NCBI GenBank assembly: GCA_004552965.1
Contig: SFMU01000028.1
Coordinates: forward strand, 1-26,894
Direction: 5' to 3'
Length of the DNA stretch: 26,894 bases
From: Bacteroidales bacterium
GTDB lineage: Bacteria; Bacteroidota; Bacteroidia; Bacteroidales; UBA932
Shown: positions 13,568 through 22,084 of the stretch, piece by piece
How positions within the stretch are numbered: position 1 is the first letter of the stretch
How the letters are laid out: every line of letters begins with the position of its first letter
Made by a program: the position numbers and the translations under genes
Notes under the pieces: generated by a model
What the model was told of the DNA's origin: nothing
The model's database searches: none
The model's input: the letters and a program-made list of their open reading frames with translations, nothing else

Positions 13568-15211
13568 ATGATCAACTATCTCGAACAGCTCCAGGGCACC
13601 ATCAAGAACAATTGGGGTGCCAAGGCTCTCAGCAATTTTCAAGGCGAGGATTTCACATTCGGGGAACTTGCCACAACAATAGAAGAGTTCCACTGTTTCT
13701 TCCGGAAAATCGGAATCAGGAAAGGGGACAAGATCGCAATCTGCGCTTCCAACAGTGCCAGATGGGCTGTCACCTTTCTCGCCATCAACACCTATGAGGC
13801 TGTAGTTGTGCCTCTTCTGAGCGAATTCCTTCCGGAAAACGTCAGCACCCTCACCACACACTCCGAAAGTGTCATCCTTTTTGCAGACAAGGCAATCTGG
13901 GAAAAGATGAAGGCCGAGGACATCCCTGGCGTCAGATGCGTGATCAACAATGCAGACTACAAGATCCTCTTCTGCAGGGAAAAGGAGGTTGAAGAGGCCT
14001 ACGATTCCCGCAAGGCCGATCTGACAGCAAAGTATCCGAATGGTTTCGGCAGGGAGGATGTCAACTTCCCTACCGACAACGCCAAGGACCTTGCTGTCAT
14101 CAACTACACATCCGGAACCACCAGCGCTCCAAAGGGCGTGATGCTCCGCTACGAGTCCCTCAGCGCATCCATTGACTTCGCAATCAGGAAGATCCCTTGC
14201 GGACCGGGCCAGAGCATCGTGTCAATGCTTCCGATGGGACACATCTACGGAATGGTCTTCGAATTCCTGTACCCGCTGAGCTGCGGTGTCAACGTGCACT
14301 ATCTCGGAAAGGCTCCCGCAGCCTCCACTCTTCTCAAGGCGGTCGGACAGATCAAGCCGTACATCATCATCACAGTGCCGCTCGTGATGGAGAAGATCTA
14401 CAAGAGCTCGATCAAGCCGGTCCTCTCAAAGCTTCCAATGAGGATCGCGACTTCCATCCCGGGCATCAGCAACCTGATCTACGGAGCAATCCGCAAGAAA
14501 CTCATGGCCACCTTCGGAGGCAATGTCTGCCAGTTCGTCATGGGTGGCGCCGCCCTGAATCCTGATGTGGAGAAAGTGTTCCGCAAGATCGGTCTCCCTT
14601 ACACCGTAGGCTACGGAATGACGGAAGCAGCCCCTCTGCTGGCATATTCACAGCCATGGAACTATGTCCAGGGCTCCTGCGGAATGAAGGTGGACTCCGC
14701 TGACGTACGCATCGATTCACCTGATCCTGAGCACATCGCCGGTGAGATCCAGGCAAAGGGTCAGAACATCTGCAGCGGCTATTTCAACAACCCTGAGGCA
14801 AGTGCCAACGCTTTCACCGAAGACGGCTACCTCCACACCGGTGACCTCGGTACGATGGACAGCAAAGGCAACATCACGATCCGCGGACGCAGCAAGAACA
14901 TGATCCTTTCGGCAAACGGACAGAACATCTATCCTGAAGAGGTCGAAGCTGTCATCAATGCGCAGGACTACGTCGTCGAGTCCGTCGTAGTGGACCGTTC
15001 GACCAAACTTGTAGCCCTTGTATACCTTGACAAAGACGCTATCGCAAAGTCAGGCATGTCCAAGGCGGCCGTCGATGCACTTCCGGATCACATACTGAAG
15101 AATGTCAACAGGCACGTGCCTGCCTACAGCCAGGTGACGAAGATTGAGCTCGTGGACGCTCCTTTCGAAAAGACGCCGAAGATGAGCATCAAGCGTTTCC
15201 TTTACAAATAG
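13568..15211 (+). CDS. AMP-forming acyl-CoA synthetase/ligase (ANL superfamily), copy 2
   Basis: 547 aa, a paralogue of the ligase at 207-1853, similar along its whole length. Seen: YTSGTTSAPKG (180-190), GYGMTE (348-353), TGDLG (424-428), RGRSKNMILSANGQNIYPEE (439-458) and the C-terminal KTPKMSIKR (535-543), where the expected catalytic lysine position again appears to be serine. The open frame extends upstream to 13094, but that part lies inside the exporter gene and ahead of the promoter; MINYLEQL at 13568 also aligns with the MQYFIKQF start of copy 1. It probably activates a fatty acid or another carboxylate in the cytoplasm. The helicase gene starts 44 nt downstream with no promoter seen, so they may be co-transcribed. 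Confidence 0.9.
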   Translation: MINYLEQLQGTIKNNWGAKALSNFQGEDFTFGELATTIEEFHCFFRKIGIRKGDKIAICASNSARWAVTFLAINTYEAVVVPLLSEFLPENVSTLTTHSESVILFADKAIWEKMKAEDIPGVRCVINNADYKILFCREKEVEEAYDSRKADLTAKYPNGFGREDVNFPTDNAKDLAVINYTSGTTSAPKGVMLRYESLSASIDFAIRKIPCGPGQSIVSMLPMGHIYGMVFEFLYPLSCGVNVHYLGKAPAASTLLKAVGQIKPYIIITVPLVMEKIYKSSIKPVLSKLPMRIATSIPGISNLIYGAIRKKLMATFGGNVCQFVMGGAALNPDVEKVFRKIGLPYTVGYGMTEAAPLLAYSQPWNYVQGSCGMKVDSADVRIDSPDPEHIAGEIQAKGQNICSGYFNNPEASANAFTEDGYLHTGDLGTMDSKGNITIRGRSKNMILSANGQNIYPEEVEAVINAQDYVVESVVVDRSTKLVALVYLDKDAIAKSGMSKAAVDALPDHILKNVNRHVPAYSQVTKIELVDAPFEKTPKMSIKRFLYK

Positions 15212-15255
15212 GAGGGAAAACAGGCGGGCACAAGAGTGTTCAGCAATAAACGACC

Positions 15256-17400
15256 ATGACAATCAAGAAAGACAGAAGCTTCCTGCTGGCGGAGAGATAT
15301 GTGCAGGAGACGGGAGTTTCAGTTTTCCTTACCGGCAAAGCCGGAACCGGAAAGACCACCTTTCTCAGGGAAATAGTCAGAAACACCACCAAAAGATGTG
15401 CGGTTGTAGCCCCTACAGGGGTGGCCGCGATGAATGCAGGAGGAGTGACCATTCACTCCTTCTTTCAATTGCCTTTGTGTCCCTATCTTCCTGACGTCAG
15501 GGAACTTGTCACAGAGTACCAGATGCCGGAGAAGCAGCGTAGGGTCAAAAGGGAACGGATAGACATCTACAGGACGCTGGATCTGCTGATCATCGACGAA
15601 ATCTCGATGGTCAGGGCAGACATCCTGGATGCTGTGGACAACGAACTTCGCAGATACAGAAGGAACGACAAGCCTTTCGGTGGAGTGCAGCTCCTGATGA
15701 TAGGTGACATCCAGCAGCTTCCTCCAGTGGTCAAGGAATCCGAAAGACCGTTCTTCGAGCAGGTCTATCCAAGTCCCTTCTTCTTCTGTTCGAAGGCCCT
15801 TGCCAGATTGAACTACATTGTGGTCGAGCTTGAGGAGATCCACAGGCAAAAGGACAGGGTGTTCATGGACATACTCAATGACATCCGCTCGGGGACGCCT
15901 TCCGCTGATAGTCTCGAGGCTCTGAACAGAAGGCTCGATCCTTTCTTCGAGCCCCCGGAAGATGAGAAATGGATCCGCCTGACAACCCACAATGCCCAGG
16001 CCGATGCCATCAACCGGAAGGAGATGGATGAGCTGGACACTGAAGAGAAAGTGTTCGAAGCCGACATCAGCGGTTCCTTTCCGGAGACGGCATACCCTGC
16101 CGAGACAAGCCTGAGCCTCAAAGTTGGAGCGCAGGTGATGTTCATCAGGAATGATTCCAAGGCAGGGCGCTGGTACAACGGAAAGGTCGGAACCGTCTCA
16201 GCCCTCGATGAGGACTTGAGGGTGATGTTCGAGGACGGGACGGAGGTGAGCGTGGAAAAGGAAGAATGGAACAATCTCCGCTACGAACTCAATTCCGAGA
16301 GCAACGAGATAGAGGCCGCTGTCGAAGGGGTTTTCGTCCAGTACCCTCTCCGCCTGGCCTGGGCAATCACAATCCACAAGAGCCAGGGACTCACCTTCGA
16401 CAGAGTCATCATCGATGCAGGCAAGGCCTTTTCTTTCGGCCAGGTCTATGTCGCCCTGTCACGCTGCAGAAGTCTCGAAGGCATTGTGCTGACGACCCCG
16501 ATCTCGAGCCGCTGCACCTTCTTCAGTCCCGAAGTCAATTCCTTTGAAAAGACCTACACCCCTCCGGAAAAGGCAAGCGGGGAACTGCAGGCCCATCTCA
16601 ATGAATATTTCGTCGAGAATCTCTGTGATGCTTTCGACTTCAGGTGGTTGCGATCCCTGTTCAACAAGGTCAACAGGATCTTCCAGGTGGACCTTTCCAA
16701 CCTCTATCCATCGCAGGCAGAGCGGATCAAGGCGCTGTTCACCGGGAGCGGCGGGTTCGCGGGATTCCGGAACCTCTCCGAAACCGGCCTCAAGTTCCAC
16801 ACCCAGATCAGAAGAATCGCAGGGGCAGAAAGCGATGTCAGGGAGTCGGCCCTGCTGAAAGAAAGAGTCGCCAAGGCTGCCGGTTATTTCTCGGATCAGA
16901 TTGCAGAGGCTATCAGCCTGGCTGTTCCTCCGCTGATGGTGGAAATCGACAGCAAAGAGACAAGAAAGGCATTCCAGGATGCCGCCAAGGAGTTCCTGAA
17001 GGAGATGCGGTTCCGTCTGGATGCATATTCGCAGATAGGCAGGGATGGCTTCCGCCTGCAGGACTACCTGAAGCTCAAGACGGATTCCCTCCTTGCCGAA
17101 AATGTCAGTTTCAAGAGAATCGTCAGCGAGTTCAAGGGAGAGGAGCCTGACGCGAAGGAAGTATATTCAGGGAACCTTCATCCCGAGGTCCTGAACGCCC
17201 TGACAGCCTGGAGGGCGATGAAAAGCAAGGAACTGGATATTCCCGAATATATGGTAATGACCCGGAAGGCGATGCTCGCGCTGGCGGACATCATGCCTTC
17301 AGACAGGACAGGTTTTCTCAGCATCAAGGGGCTCGGGAACAAGACATGGGAAAAATTCGGGGAGGAAATCCTGGGAATACTGAATGACTATAGGGAATGA
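15256..17400 (+). CDS. Pif1/RecD2-like superfamily 1 helicase with C-terminal HRDC domain
   Basis: 714 aa. Pif1-type enzymes unwind DNA 5' to 3' and help replication through structured DNA. Seen: Walker A GKAGTGKTT (27-35), motif Ia VAPTGVAAMNAGG, Walker B LIIDEISM (111-118), motif III GDIQQLPPV (150-158), and the late motifs TIHKSQGLTFDRVIID and VYVALSRCRSLEGIVL (about 372-412). After a linker of about 200 residues the tail (about 635-710) reads HPEVLNALTAWRAMKSKELDIPEYMVM through LGNKTWEKFGEEIL, an HRDC domain of the kind found in RecQ helicases, which binds DNA. Cytoplasmic. Whether it is truly in one operon with the ligase is uncertain. Confidence 0.92.
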   Translation: MTIKKDRSFLLAERYVQETGVSVFLTGKAGTGKTTFLREIVRNTTKRCAVVAPTGVAAMNAGGVTIHSFFQLPLCPYLPDVRELVTEYQMPEKQRRVKRERIDIYRTLDLLIIDEISMVRADILDAVDNELRRYRRNDKPFGGVQLLMIGDIQQLPPVVKESERPFFEQVYPSPFFFCSKALARLNYIVVELEEIHRQKDRVFMDILNDIRSGTPSADSLEALNRRLDPFFEPPEDEKWIRLTTHNAQADAINRKEMDELDTEEKVFEADISGSFPETAYPAETSLSLKVGAQVMFIRNDSKAGRWYNGKVGTVSALDEDLRVMFEDGTEVSVEKEEWNNLRYELNSESNEIEAAVEGVFVQYPLRLAWAITIHKSQGLTFDRVIIDAGKAFSFGQVYVALSRCRSLEGIVLTTPISSRCTFFSPEVNSFEKTYTPPEKASGELQAHLNEYFVENLCDAFDFRWLRSLFNKVNRIFQVDLSNLYPSQAERIKALFTGSGGFAGFRNLSETGLKFHTQIRRIAGAESDVRESALLKERVAKAAGYFSDQIAEAISLAVPPLMVEIDSKETRKAFQDAAKEFLKEMRFRLDAYSQIGRDGFRLQDYLKLKTDSLLAENVSFKRIVSEFKGEEPDAKEVYSGNLHPEVLNALTAWRAMKSKELDIPEYMVMTRKAMLALADIMPSDRTGFLSIKGLGNKTWEKFGEEILGILNDYRE

Positions 17401-17413
17401 CAGCTGCATTTTG

Positions 17414-17421
17414 TATCTTTG
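17414..17421 (+). promoter_or_regulatory. -7 box of the beta-propeller lipoprotein operon
   Basis: TATCTTTG matches TAnnTTTG. It lies 14 nt past the helicase stop and 55 nt before the favoured ATG at 17477. No -33 element recognised. Confidence 0.6.
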
Positions 17422-17476
17422 AACAGCTCTCAAGTGAGGACAATGACACGGAACCATGAACAATAATCGAATATTG

Positions 17477-19018
17477 ATGAAAAAGACTGTTTTACTTGCA
17501 GCATCCGGCCTTGCAGCCTTGCTGATGTGCATTTCATGCAAGCCCTCAACCTCTGGTAAGGACACCGAAGGAACTGATGGGAAGCCGGTCGACAAACCTG
17601 AAGTCAGTGGATATGGCGACCCGAAGACCCTGCCCGGATGGGACATCTACAAAGCCGGAACCTATCGCTACGGACCTTGTTTCATCAACAACGAGGACGG
17701 TTCCATCGATGCTTGGTTCGCGTCTCCCGGAGGCTATCATGGAGATGAAGACCAGATGCTCTACAACCTGACCACACCTCACAACAGCCCTTACCAGGTC
17801 AGAAACGGGGATGCAGCGCAGTACTTCAAGTGCGACAGGGAATTCTACGCCGTCCAGATCTGTTGCCCGACCTGGGGAAGTTCCACGGAATCTATGACAT
17901 TCAAGCTGTTCAGATGGGACACCGACTATGCCACGACCGTGGCCGGAGAGCCTGTTTACCAGACCAGGGAAGTGAATATGGCGGACAACGGCTGGGTTTC
18001 ACTCTATCTGAACGAGGATGCCAAGCTCGACCACGAAACGATGATTCCTGCCGGAGAGTATCTCTGGGTGGCCACGGAAGCCAGCAGTACCGCAGGCATC
18101 TGGGCAAATAACGGGACTGCCGCCTCCACGGGCGGTCTTTCCCCAAAATCATTCATCAAAGGAATCGAGAAAGCGAACTTCCAGTTCGAAAGCAGGGTTC
18201 TGACAACCTACACTACCGGGGCCCTCTACTGGGACAAGATCACCTACCAGCATTCAGAGGACGGGGGCAAGACCTGGACAGAAGAAGTTACTGCCCTGAA
18301 ACCTACTGAGTTCTCTCTGGATGCCCTGTCCTGCTGCGACCCCGGAGTCGCCAGATGGGGAGGATGGTACTACATAGGCTACACATCTACCGAAGACGGT
18401 CGCGGAACAGACAACAATGTCTTCGTGGCACGCTCCAAGAATCCGGCCGGTCCTTGGGAAAAGTGGAACGGAGAAGGATGGGGCGGAATGCCGAAACCTG
18501 TGATCCAGTACCACGGAGTCGGCAACAAGGACAACTTCGGAGCCGGAGAACCTTGTTTCGTGGTCCTTGACGGTACGGTCTATTTCTATTACTCCTGGAA
18601 CAACGCCGATCCCGAGACCAGAGTCTCGACAGCATCGGCGGACGACGAACTCTGGCCTGCCCATCTGGAATACAAGGGTGTCGCCATCGACAAGAAGAAT
18701 CCGGGCATCCAGTCGGCTGACCACAGCGATGTCAAATACCGTCCGGACCTGAAGCAGTTCCATGCGATCAACACAGCAAAAAGGATGACCGAGAATGCCT
18801 ACATCCAGCTCTGGGTTTCAGATGACGGGCTTAAGTTCACCCTGGCAGGCACCCTGAGGGGTTCCGGAATGCAGAAAGGGCTCCACAACTGCGGATGGAG
18901 CGGAGATGCCATGGGAATCCAGGATCCTTCGAAGCCGCAGTACATCGGCTACGCCTACGGGCTGGACAGCTGGGGCCAGTGGAACACCTGGTTCGCTCCT
19001 CTTTCATTCAGCAAATAA
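17477..19018 (+). CDS. exported lipoprotein, two-domain, GH43/GH32-like beta-propeller
   Basis: 513 aa from the favoured start. The N-terminus MKKTVLLAASGLAALLMCISC is a lipoprotein signal with Cys21 as the anchor; an in-frame ATG at 17456 would only add seven residues. Mature residues to about 215 form a beta-rich accessory domain (FYAVQICCPTWGS through SLYLNEDAK). The rest looks like a glycosidase-type propeller: SEDGGKTWTEE (an Asp-box-like turn), CCDPGVARWGGWYYIGYTS, VARSKNPAGPWEKW, AGEPCFVVLDGTVYFYYSW and SDDGLKFTLAG. The DPGVARWGGWYY and EPCFVVLDG patterns recall the acidic active-site blades of GH43/GH32 enzymes, but catalytic residues and substrate cannot be assigned. A similar lipoprotein gene follows after 10 nt. 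Confidence 0.8.
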   Translation: MKKTVLLAASGLAALLMCISCKPSTSGKDTEGTDGKPVDKPEVSGYGDPKTLPGWDIYKAGTYRYGPCFINNEDGSIDAWFASPGGYHGDEDQMLYNLTTPHNSPYQVRNGDAAQYFKCDREFYAVQICCPTWGSSTESMTFKLFRWDTDYATTVAGEPVYQTREVNMADNGWVSLYLNEDAKLDHETMIPAGEYLWVATEASSTAGIWANNGTAASTGGLSPKSFIKGIEKANFQFESRVLTTYTTGALYWDKITYQHSEDGGKTWTEEVTALKPTEFSLDALSCCDPGVARWGGWYYIGYTSTEDGRGTDNNVFVARSKNPAGPWEKWNGEGWGGMPKPVIQYHGVGNKDNFGAGEPCFVVLDGTVYFYYSWNNADPETRVSTASADDELWPAHLEYKGVAIDKKNPGIQSADHSDVKYRPDLKQFHAINTAKRMTENAYIQLWVSDDGLKFTLAGTLRGSGMQKGLHNCGWSGDAMGIQDPSKPQYIGYAYGLDSWGQWNTWFAPLSFSK

Positions 19019-19028
19019 TCTCCGAATC

Positions 19029-20225
19029 ATGAAACGGATCACCCTTTCCACCCTGTGCGCGCTCTCTTTCCTGGCGATTTCCTGTTCAGGGAAAATGGCC
19101 GGCGATGTTCCGAACCTCCTCGCATCGGAAACCGTAACGATCGGCGAAGCATACGACAGTCCATTTCTCAACAGGTTCGATGTCTATCAGGACGGAACCG
19201 TACCGATGTACCGTGATGCCGACGACACCCTCTGGGCGCTGAGCGGCCATTCGCACATGGGCCACATCGGAGTGTTCAGAGGGACAAGTCTGGACGACAT
19301 GAAGGAAGCATGGCCGATGACCCTGAATTTCAAGACAGGGAATGCCGCGGAAGCCTTTTCCGGAATATGTTACCCCGAAGGTGTGCGTCCAAGGGGAAGT
19401 GTCTGGCCTTTCGGTCTGTACATCTGTCCAGGGACAGGCAGATTCTTCTGCTTCTTCCACAATGAGACAGGCTGGAACGGGCAAGGGTCAGCCTATGACG
19501 CATTCGGGCCTTGCGAGACTCCGGCCTATGATTCAGACTTCAGGCACATAGGGCTCATGCATTCGGATGACAGGGGCAAGACCTGGGATTTCGACAGATG
19601 GATACTGACTTCTGAAAATGTCTGCTTCACTGACAGATACAACCCGGGGGCCGGCTCGATGGTCGGACAACCTTCGGGAATAATCGATCTGGGGACAGGA
19701 GATTTCTCCACTTTCATCGAGGAGGACGGAGAATGGATCTACATCATCTACAACAAGATCGCCCTCGACATGGAGAAGGGAAGATTCCACAGTGTGGATT
19801 CCTATATGGCGAGAACACGGAAGAGATCCGACGGTGTGATGGGAGACTTTGTAAAGTACTACGAAGGCGCCTTCTGCGAACCGGGCAACTTCGGCAGGGA
19901 AACTGCCATAACCCACGACACCTGGCATTCGCGCCTGGCATATTCAGAGAAACTGGGGTGCTATCTGATGGCGTCCTCCCCTATCGGGAAAACTCCCGAA
20001 GAAGGGATCATCGCGGATTACATGGAGGTTCGCACGTCGCAGGACATGATCAACTGGAGCGAGCCTGTCAGCTTTGAGAAAGACGGCAAGAGATTCGGAA
20101 ACCACTATCAGGCAATCATTTCGTACCACGGGAAGGGCAATCCTTCTGTAATCACGGGCAATGAGTTCACTGTTATGGACTGCCACAACGGGACAGACGT
20201 CCGCTGCCACGATTTCCGTTTCTGA
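19029..20225 (+). CDS. exported lipoprotein with beta-propeller fold, second of a pair
   Basis: 398 aa. MKRITLSTLCALSFLAISCSG is a lipoprotein signal with Cys19. The open frame extends upstream into the preceding gene, but this Met gives the signal peptide and lies 10 nt after its stop. The mature part carries repeated propeller-like units: MYRDADDTLWALSGHSHMGHIGVFRG, MHSDDRGKTWDFDRW (an Asp-box-like turn), EEDGEWIYIIYNKIAL, YSEKLGCYLMASSP and RTSQDMINWSEPVSF. This resembles glycosidase or sialidase-type propellers acting on glycans at the cell surface or in the periplasm. No catalytic set was recognised, so a binding role is also possible. With the previous gene it forms a compact pair without a SusC/SusD transporter in the window. 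Confidence 0.8.
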   Translation: MKRITLSTLCALSFLAISCSGKMAGDVPNLLASETVTIGEAYDSPFLNRFDVYQDGTVPMYRDADDTLWALSGHSHMGHIGVFRGTSLDDMKEAWPMTLNFKTGNAAEAFSGICYPEGVRPRGSVWPFGLYICPGTGRFFCFFHNETGWNGQGSAYDAFGPCETPAYDSDFRHIGLMHSDDRGKTWDFDRWILTSENVCFTDRYNPGAGSMVGQPSGIIDLGTGDFSTFIEEDGEWIYIIYNKIALDMEKGRFHSVDSYMARTRKRSDGVMGDFVKYYEGAFCEPGNFGRETAITHDTWHSRLAYSEKLGCYLMASSPIGKTPEEGIIADYMEVRTSQDMINWSEPVSFEKDGKRFGNHYQAIISYHGKGNPSVITGNEFTVMDCHNGTDVRCHDFRF

Positions 20226-20250
20226 AACGGCAGGGGTCAAAAAAAGCCGG

Positions 20251-20272
20251 TCTTAACAGAATCTTAACAGAA
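20251..20272 (+). promoter_or_regulatory. Pho-box-like 11-bp tandem repeat before the phosphate transporter
   Basis: TCTTAACAGAA occurs twice without a gap (20251-20261 and 20262-20272), so TTAACA recurs at an 11-bp, one-helical-turn period with 5 bp between copies. PhoB/PhoP-type regulators bind such repeats (TTAACA-like in Bacillus, 11-bp units in E. coli). The second copy covers the place where a -33 element would be, and the -7 box starts 18 bp later. No TTTG -33 element is present, as expected for an activator-dependent promoter. Confidence 0.6.
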
Positions 20273-20290
20273 AATATACGTTTTTTAAAT

Positions 20291-20298
20291 TATCTTTG
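20291..20298 (+). promoter_or_regulatory. -7 box of the Na+/phosphate cotransporter
   Basis: TATCTTTG matches TAnnTTTG, 35 nt before the ATG at 20334 and 18 bp downstream of the tandem repeat. Confidence 0.65.
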
Positions 20299-20333
20299 CA
20301 GAAACGTAACCAAACCTCAGCACTCTTCTGCAA

Positions 20334-22055
20334 ATGAGTACACTATTCGCTATCCTTAAGATGTTGGGATGTCTGGGAATGTTCCTCTACGGAATGTCCC
20401 TGATGTCAGGCGGACTCCAGAAACTTGCCGGAAACTCTCTCCGCGCGTTCCTTGCACAGATGACTTCCAACAAATTCAAGTGCGTACTGACCGGTATTTT
20501 CGTCACAGCGCTTGTCCAGTCGTCAACTGCAACCACCCTGATGCTCGTCAGCTTTGTCAACGCAGGACTTCTGGCCCTTGCAAACGCAATCGGGGTGATA
20601 ATGGGAGCCAACATCGGAACGACGGTCACTGCCTGGATCTTCGCGCTTTCATTCGACGGATCGTTCAGCCTCGGAGCGATAGCCATCCCGCTGATGTTCT
20701 TCGCTTTCATCTTCATGTCGATGAAAGCCACCAAATGGAAGAATCTGGGAGAATTCCTGATGGGCTTCGGCTTCCTCTTCCTGGGTCTGAGCACACTGAA
20801 GGAAACCGCCTATCCGCTCCTGTCCAGCGGCGCAGTACAGGAGTTCCTCAGGCCACTCACGAGTTACGGAATGCTCTCGGTGATCCTCTTCATGATCATC
20901 GGCGCGATAATGACCCTCTGCCTTCAGTCTTCCGCAGCAACAATGAGCCTTACGATGCTCCTTGTCTCTGCCGGAGTCATCCCTTTCAACATCGCGGCAG
21001 CAATGGTGCTTGGTGAGAACATCGGAACCACCATCACATCCAACATCGCGGCATCAGTCGCCAATGTCTCGGCAAAGAGGACTGCAAGGGCACATATGCT
21101 CTTCAACCTGTTCGGAGTAGCTTGGGTGCTCTGTCTCTTCAATCCTTTCCTCAAGCTCATCGGAGCCATCGTCGAGGCACTTGGGTTCGCAAACCCGATC
21201 ACGACCAGTTTCGAGGCAGACTCTGTCGCCCTGGCTGCAACCCTCCCGTACTGCGTTGCCACCCTCCATACCCTCTTCAACGTCGTCAACACCCTGATTC
21301 TCATCTGGTTCATTCCTGTCATCGAGAAGGTTGTCAAACTGATGGTACCTTCACCGAAGGACAGCGAAGAGGTCTTCAAGCTCAGCTACATCGGAGGAGG
21401 ACTCCTCAACACCGCAGAACTTTCGCTCAATGAAGCCAGCAAGGAGATCATCCATTTCGGGGAAATCTGCGCAAAGGGCTTCCGCTATGTCAAGCAGGCA
21501 ATCAACGAGCACGACGAGAGCAAGATCAACGGCTTCATCGACAAACTCGTCAAATACGAGGAAATCACCGACAACATCGAGTATGAGATTGCCAACTACC
21601 TCAACGAAGTCTCCAAGGGCGAGATTAGCGGCGATTCTGCCGAAAGGATCAAGAGAATGTACAAGATCATCGGCGAGATGGAGAGTCTTGGAGATTCAGG
21701 CGAGGCCATCAGCCGTATGATTACCCGGATGAAGGTCTACAAGCAGAGTCTTGATGAGGTTCAGATGGTAAAGCTCAACCGGATGGTCACTCTTGTCGAG
21801 AATGCCTATTCAGTGATGATCGAAAACCTGAAGAACGACAACATCAAGGACATCACCAATGCCCGTGACGCGGAAAGGCGCATCAACGAGTACCGCAACG
21901 TCCTCAGGGAAGAGCATATCGCCAACCTCGAGAAGGACAAGTACAACTACAGGGCAGGTACCTTCTACATGGACATCGTCTCTGAGCTCGAGAAGATCGG
22001 AGACTTCATCATCAATATCTCGCAGGCCCTCATTCCTAACGGCAAGGAGGACTAG
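20334..22055 (+). CDS. Na+/phosphate cotransporter, NptA/PNaS type, with PhoU-like tail
   Basis: 573 aa. The family takes up or exports inorganic phosphate with sodium at the inner membrane. Seen: two inverted repeats with the family's QSS motifs, QSSTATTLMLVSFVNAGLL followed by GANIGTTVTAW (about 62-100), and QSSAATMSLTMLLVSAGVI followed by GENIGTTITSNIAA (about 198-240). About eight to ten membrane segments end near residue 335. The soluble C-terminal part (about 350-570) is helical with two PhoU-like halves (FGEICAKGFRYVKQAINEHD, YKIIGEMESLGDSGEAISRM, FYMDIVSELEKIGDFIINIS), which in relatives tie transport to phosphate status. The promoter carries a Pho-box-like repeat, consistent with phosphate control. 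It converges with the phosphoesterase gene 29 nt away. Confidence 0.93.
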   Translation: MSTLFAILKMLGCLGMFLYGMSLMSGGLQKLAGNSLRAFLAQMTSNKFKCVLTGIFVTALVQSSTATTLMLVSFVNAGLLALANAIGVIMGANIGTTVTAWIFALSFDGSFSLGAIAIPLMFFAFIFMSMKATKWKNLGEFLMGFGFLFLGLSTLKETAYPLLSSGAVQEFLRPLTSYGMLSVILFMIIGAIMTLCLQSSAATMSLTMLLVSAGVIPFNIAAAMVLGENIGTTITSNIAASVANVSAKRTARAHMLFNLFGVAWVLCLFNPFLKLIGAIVEALGFANPITTSFEADSVALAATLPYCVATLHTLFNVVNTLILIWFIPVIEKVVKLMVPSPKDSEEVFKLSYIGGGLLNTAELSLNEASKEIIHFGEICAKGFRYVKQAINEHDESKINGFIDKLVKYEEITDNIEYEIANYLNEVSKGEISGDSAERIKRMYKIIGEMESLGDSGEAISRMITRMKVYKQSLDEVQMVKLNRMVTLVENAYSVMIENLKNDNIKDITNARDAERRINEYRNVLREEHIANLEKDKYNYRAGTFYMDIVSELEKIGDFIINISQALIPNGKED

Positions 22056-22084
22056 AAACGCTATCGACGGATATTCACCCTCCG

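Noticed and set aside
20216..20230. CCGTTT/AAACGG hairpin at the stop codon of the second propeller gene
   Set aside because: It is short, overlaps the stop codon and is followed by an A run, not a T run, so it is not a convincing terminator.
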